Assembly: GCA_035532935.1 (NCBI GenBank)
Contig: DATKQE010000078.1
Span: 22,523 to 86,522 of the forward strand
Direction: 5' to 3'
DNA length: 64,000 nt
Origin: DATJLY01 sp035532935
GTDB lineage: Bacteria > Pseudomonadota > Alphaproteobacteria > ATCC43930 > CGMCC-115725
Shown here: one piece after another, positions 43,308 to 51,395 of the stretch
How positions within the stretch are numbered: position 1 is the stretch's first letter
Layout: every line of letters starts with the position of its first letter
Translations under genes and position numbers: made by a program
Notes under the pieces: model-generated
Seen by the model: the letters and a program-made list of their open reading frames with translations, nothing else
Databases searched by the model: none
Told to the model about the DNA's origin: nothing

Positions 43308-43859
43308 TCAGCCGGGCGCGGGCGTTTCGGCCGTGTCGCTGCCGCCCGCGGCTTCGTCCTCGGCGGCGATGAGGGGATTGATCCCCTTGGCCTGCATCTC
43401 CGCTTCCTCGGGCGATTGCGCGACGTTGACGGTGACTTGCACCGAGACTTCCGGATGGAGCACGACGCGCTGCTTGTGCAGCCCCAGCGTCTTGATCGCC
43501 CGGTCGAGCACGACCTGGCCGCGGCCGATGGTGAAGCCGGCGGCGGTCACCGCATCGGCAACGTCACGCGCCGTGACCGAGCCGTAAAGCTGGCCGCTCT
43601 CGCCGGCCTGGCGGATCACCGTGACGGTCACGCCCTCGAGCTTTCCGGCGACGTGCTGGGCCTCGCCGCGGCGCTCGAGATTGGAGGCTTCGAGCTGTGT
43701 CCGCTGATTCTCGAAATAGGCGATGTTCTCCTTGGTCGCACGGAGCGCCTTCTTGTGCGGCAGCAGGTAGTTGCGGGCGAAGCCGGGCCGCACCTTCACG
43801 ACCTGGCCCATCTGCCCGAGCTTCTCCACCCGTTCGAGGAGGATGACGTCGACGGCCAT
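43308..43859 (-). CDS. rplI: Ribosomal protein L9
   Basis: L9 of the large subunit, 183 residues. It has the N-terminal rRNA-binding domain (VILLERVEKLGQMGQVVKVRPGFARNYLLP), a long connecting helix and the C-terminal domain (SGQLYGSVTARDVADAV). A 25-30 residue acidic tail (EDEAAGGSDTAETPAPG) extends beyond the classical 150-residue form, as in many alphaproteobacteria. It ends the rpsF-rpsR-rplI operon. Confidence 0.98.
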   Translation of the reverse strand: MAVDVILLERVEKLGQMGQVVKVRPGFARNYLLPHKKALRATKENIAYFENQRTQLEASNLERRGEAQHVAGKLEGVTVTVIRQAGESGQLYGSVTARDVADAVTAAGFTIGRGQVVLDRAIKTLGLHKQRVVLHPEVSVQVTVNVAQSPEEAEMQAKGINPLIAAEDEAAGGSDTAETPAPG

Positions 43860-43869
43860 CGGTGCTCTC

Positions 43870-44136
43870 CTAGCGCAGGCTGTAGGGCAGAAGCCCGAGA
43901 AAGCGCGCGCGCTTGATCGCCTGCGCCAACTCGCGCTGCTTCTTGGTCGAGACCGCGGTGATGCGGCTCGGCACGATCTTGCCGCGCTCGGACACGAAGC
44001 GCTGCAGCAGCTTCACGTCCTTGTAGTCGATCTTGGGCGCGTGCGGACCCGAGAACGGGCACGACTTGCGGCGGCGGAAGAACGGCCGGCGCGAAGCGGG
44101 CCGCGCGCCCGGGCCGGTTCCCGAGGTATCGCTCAT
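43870..44136 (-). CDS. rpsR: Ribosomal protein S18
   Basis: S18 of the small subunit, 88 residues. The conserved core is present (KIDYKDVKLLQRFVSERGKI, ITAVSTKKQRELAQAIKRAR, FLGLLPY). Its ATG overlaps the rpsF stop by four bases, consistent with coupled synthesis of the S6-S18 heterodimer. It precedes rplI by 10 bases. Confidence 0.98.
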   Translation of the reverse strand: MSDTSGTGPGARPASRRPFFRRRKSCPFSGPHAPKIDYKDVKLLQRFVSERGKIVPSRITAVSTKKQRELAQAIKRARFLGLLPYSLR

Positions 44137-44555
44137 TCCTCGCCTCCCGATGCCGCCGGCGCCGGTGCCGGCGCGTCCTCGCGGATGTCGCGGTAGCCGT
44201 CACCGCGGCGGCGCTCGCGCTCCTCGCTGCGGCCGCGGCTCTGCATCACTGCCGACGGTCCGGGATCGAGCGTTTCGACCCGCACGGTGAGATAACGCAG
44301 CACGTCCTCGTTGATGCGCATATTGCGTTCGAGTTCGTTCACCGCGGTGGGCGGCGCCTCGACGTTGAACATGACGTAGTGGCCCTTGCGGTTCTTCTTG
44401 ATGCGGTAGGCGAGGTTGCGCAGGCCCCAATATTCGCGCTTGGTGATCTGGCCGCCATGCTCGCCGACAAGCTGGGTGAACTGGTCGGCCAGCGCTTCGA
44501 CCTGCGCCGCGGATATGTCCTGGCGCGCGATGAAGACGTTCTCGTAGAAGGGCAT
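44133..44555 (-). CDS. rpsF: Ribosomal protein S6
   Basis: S6 of the small subunit, 140 residues. The ATG at 44555 is chosen because it follows AGAAGGAGAT and starts the canonical MPFYENVFIARQDIS. The core ends near residue 97 (TVRVETLDPGPSAVM); the remaining 40 residues are an Arg/Glu then Ala/Pro-rich tail. S6 and S18 bind each other and in several bacteria repress their own mRNA leader; the leader here has two hairpins. Confidence 0.98.
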   Translation of the reverse strand: MPFYENVFIARQDISAAQVEALADQFTQLVGEHGGQITKREYWGLRNLAYRIKKNRKGHYVMFNVEAPPTAVNELERNMRINEDVLRYLTVRVETLDPGPSAVMQSRGRSEERERRRGDGYRDIREDAPAPAPAASGGEE

Positions 44556-44590
44556 CCGATCTCCTTCTGGCTGTTTGCGGCCCGGCGCTG

Positions 44591-44639
44591 GTCGGAGGTT
44601 CCGACGCTCAGCCACCCGGACCTAGCCGGCTCGGCCGGC
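44591..44639 (-). promoter_or_regulatory. Two hairpins in the rpsF leader
   Basis: GTCGGA/TCCGAC arms at 44591-44605 with a three-base loop, and GCCGGC/GCCGGC arms at 44625-44639 with a three-base loop. They lie in the roughly 90-base untranslated leader between the rpsF promoter and start. They are candidates for the S6:S18 autoregulatory RNA, but I cannot confirm the conserved CCG-bearing motif by eye. Confidence 0.4.
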
Positions 44640-44652
44640 AAGGAGGCGGCGG

Positions 44653-44680
44653 ACTATACACGATCGCGGCGTCGAGGCAA
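44653..44680 (-). promoter_or_regulatory. Promoter of the rpsF-rpsR-rplI operon
   Basis: Minus-strand TTGCCT (44680-44675), 16-base spacer, TATAGT (44658-44653, five of six consensus bases). The predicted start is near 44646. The small insertion element ends 20 bases upstream of the -35, so it replaces any former upstream activating sequence. Confidence 0.65.
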
Positions 44681-44684
44681 GCCA

Positions 44685-44699
44685 GGCCGACTCGCGCGT
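44685..44699. repeat. Left copy of 15-bp direct repeat flanking the insertion
   Basis: GGCCGACTCGCGCGT, identical to 45050-45064. It directly abuts the inverted-repeat-ended element and looks like a target-site duplication. Confidence 0.8.
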
Positions 44700-45049
44700 A
44701 GTGTCTCAGTTTGAATGGCAACAGCCTATGGCGCCCCGCTTGGTTTGCTATGAGTAGTTTCCGAACCTCCCTGAGCGGGCTTGTGCGCCATTAAGGTGGA
44801 TCGTCCGAATGAGGGGACGATCATGATGGAAGACCCGGAGATCATCCGGCTAAATATCCGGCATTACCAAGAGCTTCTGAAACTCCAAAGCAATCATTTC
44901 ATGCATCATCAGATACGGAACCTTCTTGCCGAGGCACAAGCGCAGCTTCCCATTGCGGTAGCCGAGGCGCAAGACCGAAACCGGTAAGAAACCGGTACGG
45001 CTATTCGCGGTCAGCCGACCAGCAATTCACAGAAGCGAAACTGAGACAC
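44700..45049. mobile_element. 350-bp MITE-like insertion with passenger ORF
   Basis: The segment begins (A)GTGTCTCAGTTT at 44700-44712 and ends AAACTGAGACAC at 45038-45049, a perfect 12-base terminal inverted repeat. It is flanked on both sides by the same 15-base sequence. It holds no transposase, only a 54-residue frame, and its base composition is visibly richer in A and T than the flanks. I read it as a non-autonomous transposable element. Families making long duplications exist (for example parts of the IS1202 group), but I cannot assign one. Confidence 0.75.
44823..44987 (+). CDS. Small hypothetical protein (54 aa) inside the insertion
   Basis: I do not know the function. The protein begins MMEDPEIIRLNIRHYQELLKL and ends with LLAEAQAQLPIAVAEAQ; it is predicted to be two amphipathic helices. 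Similar short helical proteins are common as orphans in rhizobial-type genomes. GAGGGGACGATC before the ATG at 44823 is a good ribosome site; an upstream TTG at 44781 is a weaker option. It lies inside the element with terminal inverted repeats and so travels with it. Confidence 0.6.
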   Translation: MMEDPEIIRLNIRHYQELLKLQSNHFMHHQIRNLLAEAQAQLPIAVAEAQDRNR

Positions 45050-45064
45050 GGCCGACTCGCGCGT
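45050..45064. repeat. Right copy of 15-bp direct repeat flanking the insertion
   Basis: GGCCGACTCGCGCGT, identical to 44685-44699. Removing the element plus one copy restores a continuous spacer between rpsF and the lipoprotein gene. Confidence 0.8.
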
Positions 45065-45128
45065 TTGCTGGACAGATTGCCACGCCGGGTGCTATCGGGG
45101 ACGCAAGGTCGTTGCTCCGGAGGGTGAG

Positions 45129-45464
45129 ATGGGCCGATGGCTGATGGGTGCGGCGCTCGCGGCGATGCTCGCCGGGTGCGGGACGTTCGACGGCTCCTTG
45201 CCGACCGATGCCGCGCGCACGGCGTTCGGCGTTTCGGCGACGCAACCGGGCACCAGCGAATACGCAGCGCCGACGCCGCAATCGCTCCAGACGCTGCACT
45301 GGAAGGTGGCCCAGACCTGCACCGGCGGCTATGCCTTGGAACGCCAGGCGGTTGATCCCGGCCAGAACGGGATGCAGTTCGCCGATTGGCAGCTCCGCTG
45401 CCGTCCCTACACGTTCTCGGTCCTCGGCATCTCGTTCCCGGAGCGATGGTGGTATCCCGATTGA
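45129..45464 (+). CDS. Hypothetical lipoprotein, 111 aa
   Basis: The first 17 residues form a lipoprotein signal (MGRWLMGAALAAMLAGC) with lipobox LAGC and acylated C17. The mature part of 95 residues is polar and contains two further cysteines (QTCTGGYA and QLRCRPYTF) that could form a disulfide in the periplasm. It ends GISFPERWWYPD. GGAGGGTGAG precedes the ATG. It is 16 bases upstream of fabD. No named family is recognised. Confidence 0.78.
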   Translation: MGRWLMGAALAAMLAGCGTFDGSLPTDAARTAFGVSATQPGTSEYAAPTPQSLQTLHWKVAQTCTGGYALERQAVDPGQNGMQFADWQLRCRPYTFSVLGISFPERWWYPD

Positions 45465-45480
45465 ACGGACACGTCGAACC

Positions 45481-46422
45481 GTGAGTCGCGCGCTGATCTT
45501 TCCCGGCCAGGGGTCGCAGGCTGTCGGCATGGGCCGCGCGCTCAACGACGCCTTCACCGCTGCGCGCGAGACCTTCGAGGAAGTGGACGAGGCGCTGCGC
45601 CAGCATCTCTCGCGGCTGATGTTCGAGGGGCCGGAGAGCGATCTCGTCCTGACCGAGAACGCGCAGCCGGCGCTGATGGCCGTGAGCATGGCGGTGATGC
45701 GGGTGCTCGGGCGCGACGGCGGATTCGAGGTGAGGCGCGACGTGGCATTCGTTGCCGGCCACTCGCTCGGCGAGTATTCGGCGCTCGCCGCCGCTGGCGC
45801 GCTCGCGCTCGAAGACGCGGCGCGATTGCTGAAGCGGCGTGGCCTCGCCATGCAGCGCGCGGTGCCGGTGGGGGTCGGCGCGATGGCCGCGCTCCTTGGC
45901 ATGGAACTCGACGATGCGCGCGCGGTCGCCGCCGAAGCCGCCGCCGGCGAGGTGTGCGATTGCGCCAACGACAACGGCCCCGGCCAGGTGGTGGTGAGCG
46001 GCCATCGCAGCGCGGTCGAGCGCGCCGTGGCGCTGGCCGCCGAACGCGGCGCGCGGCGCTCGATCATGCTGCCGGTCAGCGCGCCCTTCCATTGTTCGCT
46101 GATGGCGCCCGCGGCCGACGAGATGGCGACGGCGCTGGCGGAGGTCGAGGTGCGGGAGCCGGTCGTGCCGCTCGTCGCCAATGTCGGCGCCGCGCCGGTG
46201 ACGGAGCCCAACGAGATTCGCCGGCTCCTCGTCGCGCAGGTGACGGCGCTCGTGCGCTGGCGCGAGAGCGTGCTGGCGATGCGCGATGCCGGCGTGGCCG
46301 AGTTCGACGAGATCGGCGCCGGGCGCGTGCTGAGCGGCCTCGTCAAGCGCATCGACCGCGACGCCGCAGTGTTTCCCGTCGGCACGCCCGACGAGATCGA
46401 ATCCTTCCTCAAGCGGCTCTAG
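45481..46422 (+). CDS. fabD: Malonyl-CoA:ACP transacylase
   Basis: FabD loads malonate onto acyl carrier protein for fatty-acid synthesis. It has 313 residues starting with GTG (VSRALIFPGQGSQAVGMG). The catalytic serine is in GHSLGEYSALAA and the histidine in APFHCSLMAPA. It is the first gene of the fabD-fabG-acpP-fabF series, with 5 bases to fabG. Confidence 0.96.
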   Translation: MSRALIFPGQGSQAVGMGRALNDAFTAARETFEEVDEALRQHLSRLMFEGPESDLVLTENAQPALMAVSMAVMRVLGRDGGFEVRRDVAFVAGHSLGEYSALAAAGALALEDAARLLKRRGLAMQRAVPVGVGAMAALLGMELDDARAVAAEAAAGEVCDCANDNGPGQVVVSGHRSAVERAVALAAERGARRSIMLPVSAPFHCSLMAPAADEMATALAEVEVREPVVPLVANVGAAPVTEPNEIRRLLVAQVTALVRWRESVLAMRDAGVAEFDEIGAGRVLSGLVKRIDRDAAVFPVGTPDEIESFLKRL

Positions 46423-46427
46423 CACCG

Positions 46428-47165
46428 ATGTTCGCGCTCGATGGCAAGGCGGCTCTCGTCACCGGCGCCTCGGGCGGCATCGGCGGCGCCATCGCGCGTG
46501 CGCTCCACGCTTCGGGAGCGAGCGTGCTCCTCGCCGGTACGCGGCGCGACGCGCTCGATGCGCTCGCCGGGTCGCTCGGCGCGCGCGCCTTCGTCGCCGT
46601 TGCCGACCTTGCCGATCCCGCGAGCGGCGATGCGCTGGTCAAGGCGGCGGAAGATGCGATGGGCCGGCTTGACATTCTCGTCAACAATGCCGGCCTCACC
46701 CGTGACGGACTCGCCCTCAGGATGAAGGACGAGGATTGGCAGAAGGTGATCGATGTCGATCTCACCGCCGCCTTTCGCCTGGCGCGCGCCGCGTTGCGCG
46801 GCATGATGCGCCGGCGCTGGGGCCGGATCGTCACGATCACGTCGGTCGTGGGCGCGACCGGCAATGCCGGCCAGGCGAACTACGCCGCCGCGAAGGCCGG
46901 GCTCGTCGGCCTGTCGAAAGCGCTCGCCGCCGAAGTTGCCTCGCGCGGCATCACCGTCAACTGCGTCGCGCCGGGCTTCATCGCGACGGCCATGACCGAC
47001 GCGCTCGCGCCCGAGCAGCGCGAGCGGCTTGCCGCCGCCATCCCGATGGGCCGGATCGGCACGGTCGAGGACGTCGCCGCCTGCGTCGTCTTTCTCGCCA
47101 GCGAGGAGGCGCGCTATATCACCGGCCATAGCTTGCACGTCAACGGCGGATTGGCAATGATCTAG
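46428..47165 (+). CDS. fabG: 3-oxoacyl-ACP reductase
   Basis: FabG is the NADPH-dependent ketoreductase of fatty-acid synthesis, 245 residues. It has TGASGGIGGAIA for cofactor binding, NNAGLTRDGL, the serine in ITSVVGATGNAGQ and the YAAAKAG catalytic pair. Position between fabD and acpP makes the assignment firm. Confidence 0.97.
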   Translation: MFALDGKAALVTGASGGIGGAIARALHASGASVLLAGTRRDALDALAGSLGARAFVAVADLADPASGDALVKAAEDAMGRLDILVNNAGLTRDGLALRMKDEDWQKVIDVDLTAAFRLARAALRGMMRRRWGRIVTITSVVGATGNAGQANYAAAKAGLVGLSKALAAEVASRGITVNCVAPGFIATAMTDALAPEQRERLAAAIPMGRIGTVEDVAACVVFLASEEARYITGHSLHVNGGLAMI

Positions 47166-47236
47166 TCGCTGTGGCGCCGCAGCGGGCGGCGCTGGTAAAC
47201 CGGGGGGAGTTATGATATGTGAGCCGCGCCTTACGC

Positions 47237-47265
47237 TTGGCCGCTGGCGTGACCGTGGGATAAAA
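47237..47265 (+). promoter_or_regulatory. Candidate acpP promoter
   Basis: TTGGCC (47237-47242), 17-base spacer, ATAAAA (47260-47265) in the 174-base gap before acpP. An extra promoter for acpP is common because ACP is needed in excess. Motif quality is modest. Confidence 0.35.
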
Positions 47266-47339
47266 ATGCGGCGCGTGGCCCGCGAGCCTATCCAGAAGTT
47301 CTGTCTTACCAGCGCGTTAATCTGTCGAGGTAACGAGTG

Positions 47340-47573
47340 ATGAGCGATGTCGCCGAGCGGGTAAAGAAGATCGTCGTCGAGCATCTTGGCGTCGACGAGG
47401 CCAAGGTTACCGACAATGCGAGCTTCATCGACGATCTTGGCGCCGACAGCCTCGACACCGTCGAGCTGGTGATGGCGTTCGAAGAGGAATTCGGCTGCGA
47501 AATTCCCGATGATGCCGCCGAGAAGATCGTCACCGTCAAGGACGCTGTGAACTTCATCGAGGGGCAAAAGTGA
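47340..47573 (+). CDS. acpP: Acyl carrier protein
   Basis: ACP of 77 residues carries fatty-acyl intermediates on a phosphopantetheine arm. The attachment serine is S37 in DLGADSLDTVELVMAFEEEF. The protein is acidic and helical as expected. The ATG at 47340 is used; a GTG one codon upstream is also possible. It is followed 13 bases later by fabF. Confidence 0.98.
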   Translation: MSDVAERVKKIVVEHLGVDEAKVTDNASFIDDLGADSLDTVELVMAFEEEFGCEIPDDAAEKIVTVKDAVNFIEGQK

Positions 47574-47586
47574 GACGCCGACGACC

Positions 47587-48849
47587 ATGAGGCGTGTGGT
47601 CGTCACCGGCATAGGCCTCGTCACGCCATTGGGGGTGGGGGCCGAGAGGGTGTGGAAGCGGCTCCTCGAAGGCCGCTCCGGCGTTCGCGCGATTCAATCG
47701 TTCGACGTCTCCGACCTGCCGGCGAAGATCGCAGGCCAGGTGCCCATCGGCGCAACCGAAGCCGGCGACTTCGATCCCGATGTTTGGGTGCCGACCAAAG
47801 AACAGCGCAAGATGGACGGGTTCATCGTCTTCGCGCTGGCGGCGGCCGAGTTGGCGGTGACGGATTCGGGCTGGCGCCCGACGGACGATGCCGAGCGCGA
47901 GAGCACGGGCGTCATGATCGGTTCCGGCATCGGCGGGCTGCCCGGCATCACCGAGGGCGCGCTCACCTTGCACGAGCGCGGGCCGCGCCGGCTGACGCCG
48001 TTCTTCATTCCATCGAACCTCATCAATCTCGCCTCCGGGCACGTCTCGATCCGCTATGGCTTCACCGGGCCCAATCACGCGGTGGTGACGGCCTGCTCGA
48101 GCGGCGCGCATGCGATCGGCGACGCGGCCCGGCTGATCCAGTGGGAAGACGCCGACGTGATGGTGTGCGGCGGCACCGAAGCTGCCATATGCCGGCTCGG
48201 GGTTGCCGGCTTCGCCGCGGCACGCGCGCTCTCGACCGGCTTCAACGACGAGCCGGAACGCGCCTCGCGGCCGTGGGACAAGCGGCGCGACGGGTTCGTC
48301 ATGGGCGAGGGCGCCGGCATCCTCGTGCTCGAGGAGTTGGAGCACGCCAAGCGGCGCGGCGCCAAGATCTATGCCGAGCTATTGGGCTATGGCCTCTCCG
48401 GCGACGCGCACCATATCACCGCGCCCGCCGAGGACGGCAGCGGCGCCTTCCGCGCCATGCGCAATGCCCTGCGGCGCAGCGGCCTGCCGGCCGACGCGAT
48501 CGATTACGTCAACGCGCACGGCACCTCGACCCCGCTCGGCGACGAGATCGAGTTGAACGCGGTGAAGCGCATGTTCGGCGACCACGCCTACAAGATGTCA
48601 ATGTCCTCGACCAAGTCGGCGATCGGCCATCTGCTCGGCGCCGCTGGCAGCGTCGAAGCGATCTTCTCCATCCTCGCGATGCGTGACCGTATCGTGCCGC
48701 CGACGCTCAACCTCGAAGACCCGTCGGAGAGCTGCGACATCGATCTTGTGCCGCTCAAGGCGAAGGAGCGTCGCGTGCGCTACGTGCTCTCCAATTCGTT
48801 CGGCTTCGGTGGCACCAACGCCTCCCTCATCTTCGGCCCGGCGCCCTAA
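47587..48849 (+). CDS. fabF: 3-oxoacyl-ACP synthase II
   Basis: FabF is the condensing enzyme for chain elongation, 420 residues. The Cys-His-His triad is present: VTACSSGAHAIGDA, VNAHGTSTPLGD and SAIGHLLGAAGSVEA. The gate region GFGGTNASL closes the protein. One base separates its stop from the mltG start. Confidence 0.97.
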   Translation: MRRVVVTGIGLVTPLGVGAERVWKRLLEGRSGVRAIQSFDVSDLPAKIAGQVPIGATEAGDFDPDVWVPTKEQRKMDGFIVFALAAAELAVTDSGWRPTDDAERESTGVMIGSGIGGLPGITEGALTLHERGPRRLTPFFIPSNLINLASGHVSIRYGFTGPNHAVVTACSSGAHAIGDAARLIQWEDADVMVCGGTEAAICRLGVAGFAAARALSTGFNDEPERASRPWDKRRDGFVMGEGAGILVLEELEHAKRRGAKIYAELLGYGLSGDAHHITAPAEDGSGAFRAMRNALRRSGLPADAIDYVNAHGTSTPLGDEIELNAVKRMFGDHAYKMSMSSTKSAIGHLLGAAGSVEAIFSILAMRDRIVPPTLNLEDPSESCDIDLVPLKAKERRVRYVLSNSFGFGGTNASLIFGPAP

Positions 48850-48850
48850 C

Positions 48851-49828
48851 ATGCGGCGCGTCGGCGCCGTTCTCCTGGTGCTGATGGTGGCGGCCCTCGC
48901 TGCGGCGGGCTGGGCGTGGCGCGATTACCAAGCGCCGGGGCCGCTCGTCGCGGCAAAGGTCGCCATCGTGCCGCCCGACGCCGGCATCATGGGCATCGCC
49001 GCCGAACTCGGCCGCGACGGCATCGTGCGGCATCCGTGGCTGTTCGTCGCCGGCACGGCGTTGCGCGGCGAGGCGCGCGCGCTGAAGGCGGGTGAATACG
49101 AGTTCGCGCCGGCGCTCAGTCCGCACGCGGTCGCCGATCTCCTGGCGAGCGGCCGGGTCGTGCAGCATCGCTTCACCTTGCCCGAGGGGCTCACCAGTGC
49201 CGAAGCGGTGGCGCTGCTCGATGTCGCGAAAGCGCTTCAGGGCAAGATCGCCAAGCCGCCGCCCGAAGGCAGTCTCCTGCCCAATACCTATTTCTACGTT
49301 CACGGCACGACGCGGGACGAGATCATCGCGCGCATGCAGCGGGCGATGGCGCGGGCGCTTGCGGCCGCATGGCAGCGGCGCACGCCCGGTCTGCCGCTCC
49401 AGAGCCCGGAGCAGGCGCTGATTCTCGCCTCGATCGTCGAGAAGGAGACCGCGCTCGAGGACGAGCGCGCGCGCATCGCCGGCGTCTATATCGCGCGATT
49501 GCGGTTGGGCATGCGGCTTCAGGCCGATCCGAGCGTCATCTACGCGCTGACGGATGGCGGCACGACGCCGCTGGCCCATCCGCTCGATCACCAGGATCTC
49601 GCCGTCGTCTCGGACTACAACACCTATCTCAACGCCGGGCTGCCGCCGACGCCCATCGACAATCCGGGCCTCGCCTCGATCGCGGCCGCGGTCAGGCCCG
49701 ACGAGACCGGCGATCTCTATTTCGTCGCCGACGGCAACGGCCACCACAGCTTCGCCCGCACCCTCGCCCAGCACAATCGCAACGTCGCCGTATTGCGCCG
49801 TCGGATTGGCGCCAACGGCGGCAATTAG
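48851..49828 (+). CDS. mltG: Endolytic murein transglycosylase MltG
   Basis: MltG cuts nascent glycan strands at the inner membrane and so limits chain length. The 325-residue protein has a single N-terminal membrane anchor (VGAVLLVLMVAALAAAGWAW), a LysM-like region and the YceG catalytic domain with the active-site glutamate in ILASIVEKETA and FGVVSDYN-equivalent LAVVSDYNTYLNAGLPPTPI. Linkage to fabF is common in this group. Confidence 0.95.
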   Translation: MRRVGAVLLVLMVAALAAAGWAWRDYQAPGPLVAAKVAIVPPDAGIMGIAAELGRDGIVRHPWLFVAGTALRGEARALKAGEYEFAPALSPHAVADLLASGRVVQHRFTLPEGLTSAEAVALLDVAKALQGKIAKPPPEGSLLPNTYFYVHGTTRDEIIARMQRAMARALAAAWQRRTPGLPLQSPEQALILASIVEKETALEDERARIAGVYIARLRLGMRLQADPSVIYALTDGGTTPLAHPLDHQDLAVVSDYNTYLNAGLPPTPIDNPGLASIAAAVRPDETGDLYFVADGNGHHSFARTLAQHNRNVAVLRRRIGANGGN

Positions 49829-49862
49829 TGCTAACGTGCCGCCGGGCACGAGGGCGGAGCGC

Positions 49863-50750
49863 ATGACCATCGCGAGCATGACCGGATTCGCCCGCGCCGA
49901 GGGGCATGGCGAGGGCCTGTCCTGGGCGTGGGAGGTGAAGAGCGTCAACGCCAAGACGCTCGATCTGCGCTTTCGTTTCCCGCCGGGTTTGGATGCGCTG
50001 GAGCTGCCGCTGCGCGCGAGCATCGCCGAGCGGTTGAAACGCGGTTCCGTCACCGCCGGGCTGACGCTGGCGCGCGGCGGCCCCGCGGGCGGCCTCAAGC
50101 TCAACCGCGAGGCGCTGGCCGCGGTGCTCGCGATCGCGCACGAAGTCGCGGCCGAGGCCGAGACGGCGCCGCCACGGGTCGACGGGCTGCTGGCGATCAA
50201 GGGCGTGCTCGAATCCGGCGAGGAGGCCGAGGACGAGGCGACGCGGGAGCGGCGCCAGGCGATGCTGCTCGCGAGCTGGCGCGAGGCGCTGGAGCGTCTC
50301 GGAACGATGCGGCTGGCCGAAGGGCAGCGGCTCGTCGCCGTGCTCGAGGCGCGGCTCGATGAGATCGCCGAGCTCATCGTGGCGGCGGAAGCCTCGGCCG
50401 CGGTGCAGCCCGCCGCGCTGCGCGCCAAGCTCAAGGAGCAGGTCGCGGTGCTGCTCGCCGCGGTGCCGGCGCTGCCTGAGGAACGGCTTGCCCAGGAGGC
50501 GGCGCTCCTCATCGCCAAGGCCGACGTGCGCGAGGAATTGGACCGGCTCGCAGCCCATGTCGCGGCGGTGCGCGCGCTGCTCGGCGAGGGCGGCGCCGTC
50601 GGACGCCGTCTCGATTTCCTCTGCCAGGAGCTGAACCGCGAGGCCAACACGCTGTGCTCGAAATCCGCCGATCTCGCGCTCACCCGCATCGGCATCGCGC
50701 TCAAGGCGGCGATCGAGCAGCTCCGCGAGCAGGTGCAGAACATCGAATAG
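49863..50750 (+). CDS. yicC: YicC family endoribonuclease
   Basis: YicC is a stress-associated RNase family protein. The 295-residue protein starts SMTGFARAEG and includes EVKSVNAKTLDLRFRFP and the C-terminal DFLCQELNREANTLCSKS, which are the conserved family blocks carrying the acidic metal-binding residues. It lies 12 bases before gmk, the usual alphaproteobacterial arrangement. Confidence 0.94.
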   Translation: MTIASMTGFARAEGHGEGLSWAWEVKSVNAKTLDLRFRFPPGLDALELPLRASIAERLKRGSVTAGLTLARGGPAGGLKLNREALAAVLAIAHEVAAEAETAPPRVDGLLAIKGVLESGEEAEDEATRERRQAMLLASWREALERLGTMRLAEGQRLVAVLEARLDEIAELIVAAEASAAVQPAALRAKLKEQVAVLLAAVPALPEERLAQEAALLIAKADVREELDRLAAHVAAVRALLGEGGAVGRRLDFLCQELNREANTLCSKSADLALTRIGIALKAAIEQLREQVQNIE

Positions 50751-50762
50751 GGCGGGACGGCG

Positions 50763-51395
50763 ATGGGCGAAATCAAGCGGCGCGGCATCCTCCTGGTGCT
50801 GAGCTCGCCGTCGGGCGCCGGCAAGACCACGATCACGCGCGCGCTCGTCGATGCCGATCCCGAACTGGCACCCTCGATCTCGGTGACGACGCGGCCGCGC
50901 CGCGCCGAAGAGGTCGACGGCAGACACTATCACTTCATCACCCGGGCGCGGTTCGACGCGATGGTGGCGGCGGGCGAGCTGCTCGAACATGCGGTGGTGT
51001 TCGACCATTGCTACGGCACGCCGCTCGCGGCGGTCGCGGCGGCGCTCGCCACCGGCTCCGACATCGTCAGCGACGTCGATTGGCAGGGCACGCAGCAGCT
51101 CAAGGAACGGCTGCGCGAGGATCTGGTCTCGGTCTTCATCCTGCCGCCGAGCCTTGCCGCGCTCGAACAGCGGCTGCGCCAGCGCGCCCAGGACAGCGCC
51201 GAGGTCGTCGCCGCGCGCATGGCCAAGTCCGCCGACGAGATGAGCCACTGGCCCGAATACGATTACGTCATCGTCAACCGCGAGCTCGACGACAGCGTGC
51301 GCCAGGTGCGCTCGATCCTCGTCGCCGAACGGGCGCGGCGCGACCGTCAGGTCGGGCTTTCCGAATTCGTCAATCGCCTGCGCGCCGGGGCATAG
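50763..51395 (+). CDS. gmk: Guanylate kinase
   Basis: Gmk phosphorylates GMP to GDP. It has 210 residues with P-loop SSPSGAGKTTITRAL, SVTTRPRRAEEVDGRHYHF for GMP binding, and VDWQGTQQL. The 3' end overlaps the convergent rsmA gene by 26 bases, so the last eight codons of both are antisense to one another. Confidence 0.97.
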   Translation: MGEIKRRGILLVLSSPSGAGKTTITRALVDADPELAPSISVTTRPRRAEEVDGRHYHFITRARFDAMVAAGELLEHAVVFDHCYGTPLAAVAAALATGSDIVSDVDWQGTQQLKERLREDLVSVFILPPSLAALEQRLRQRAQDSAEVVAARMAKSADEMSHWPEYDYVIVNRELDDSVRQVRSILVAERARRDRQVGLSEFVNRLRAGA

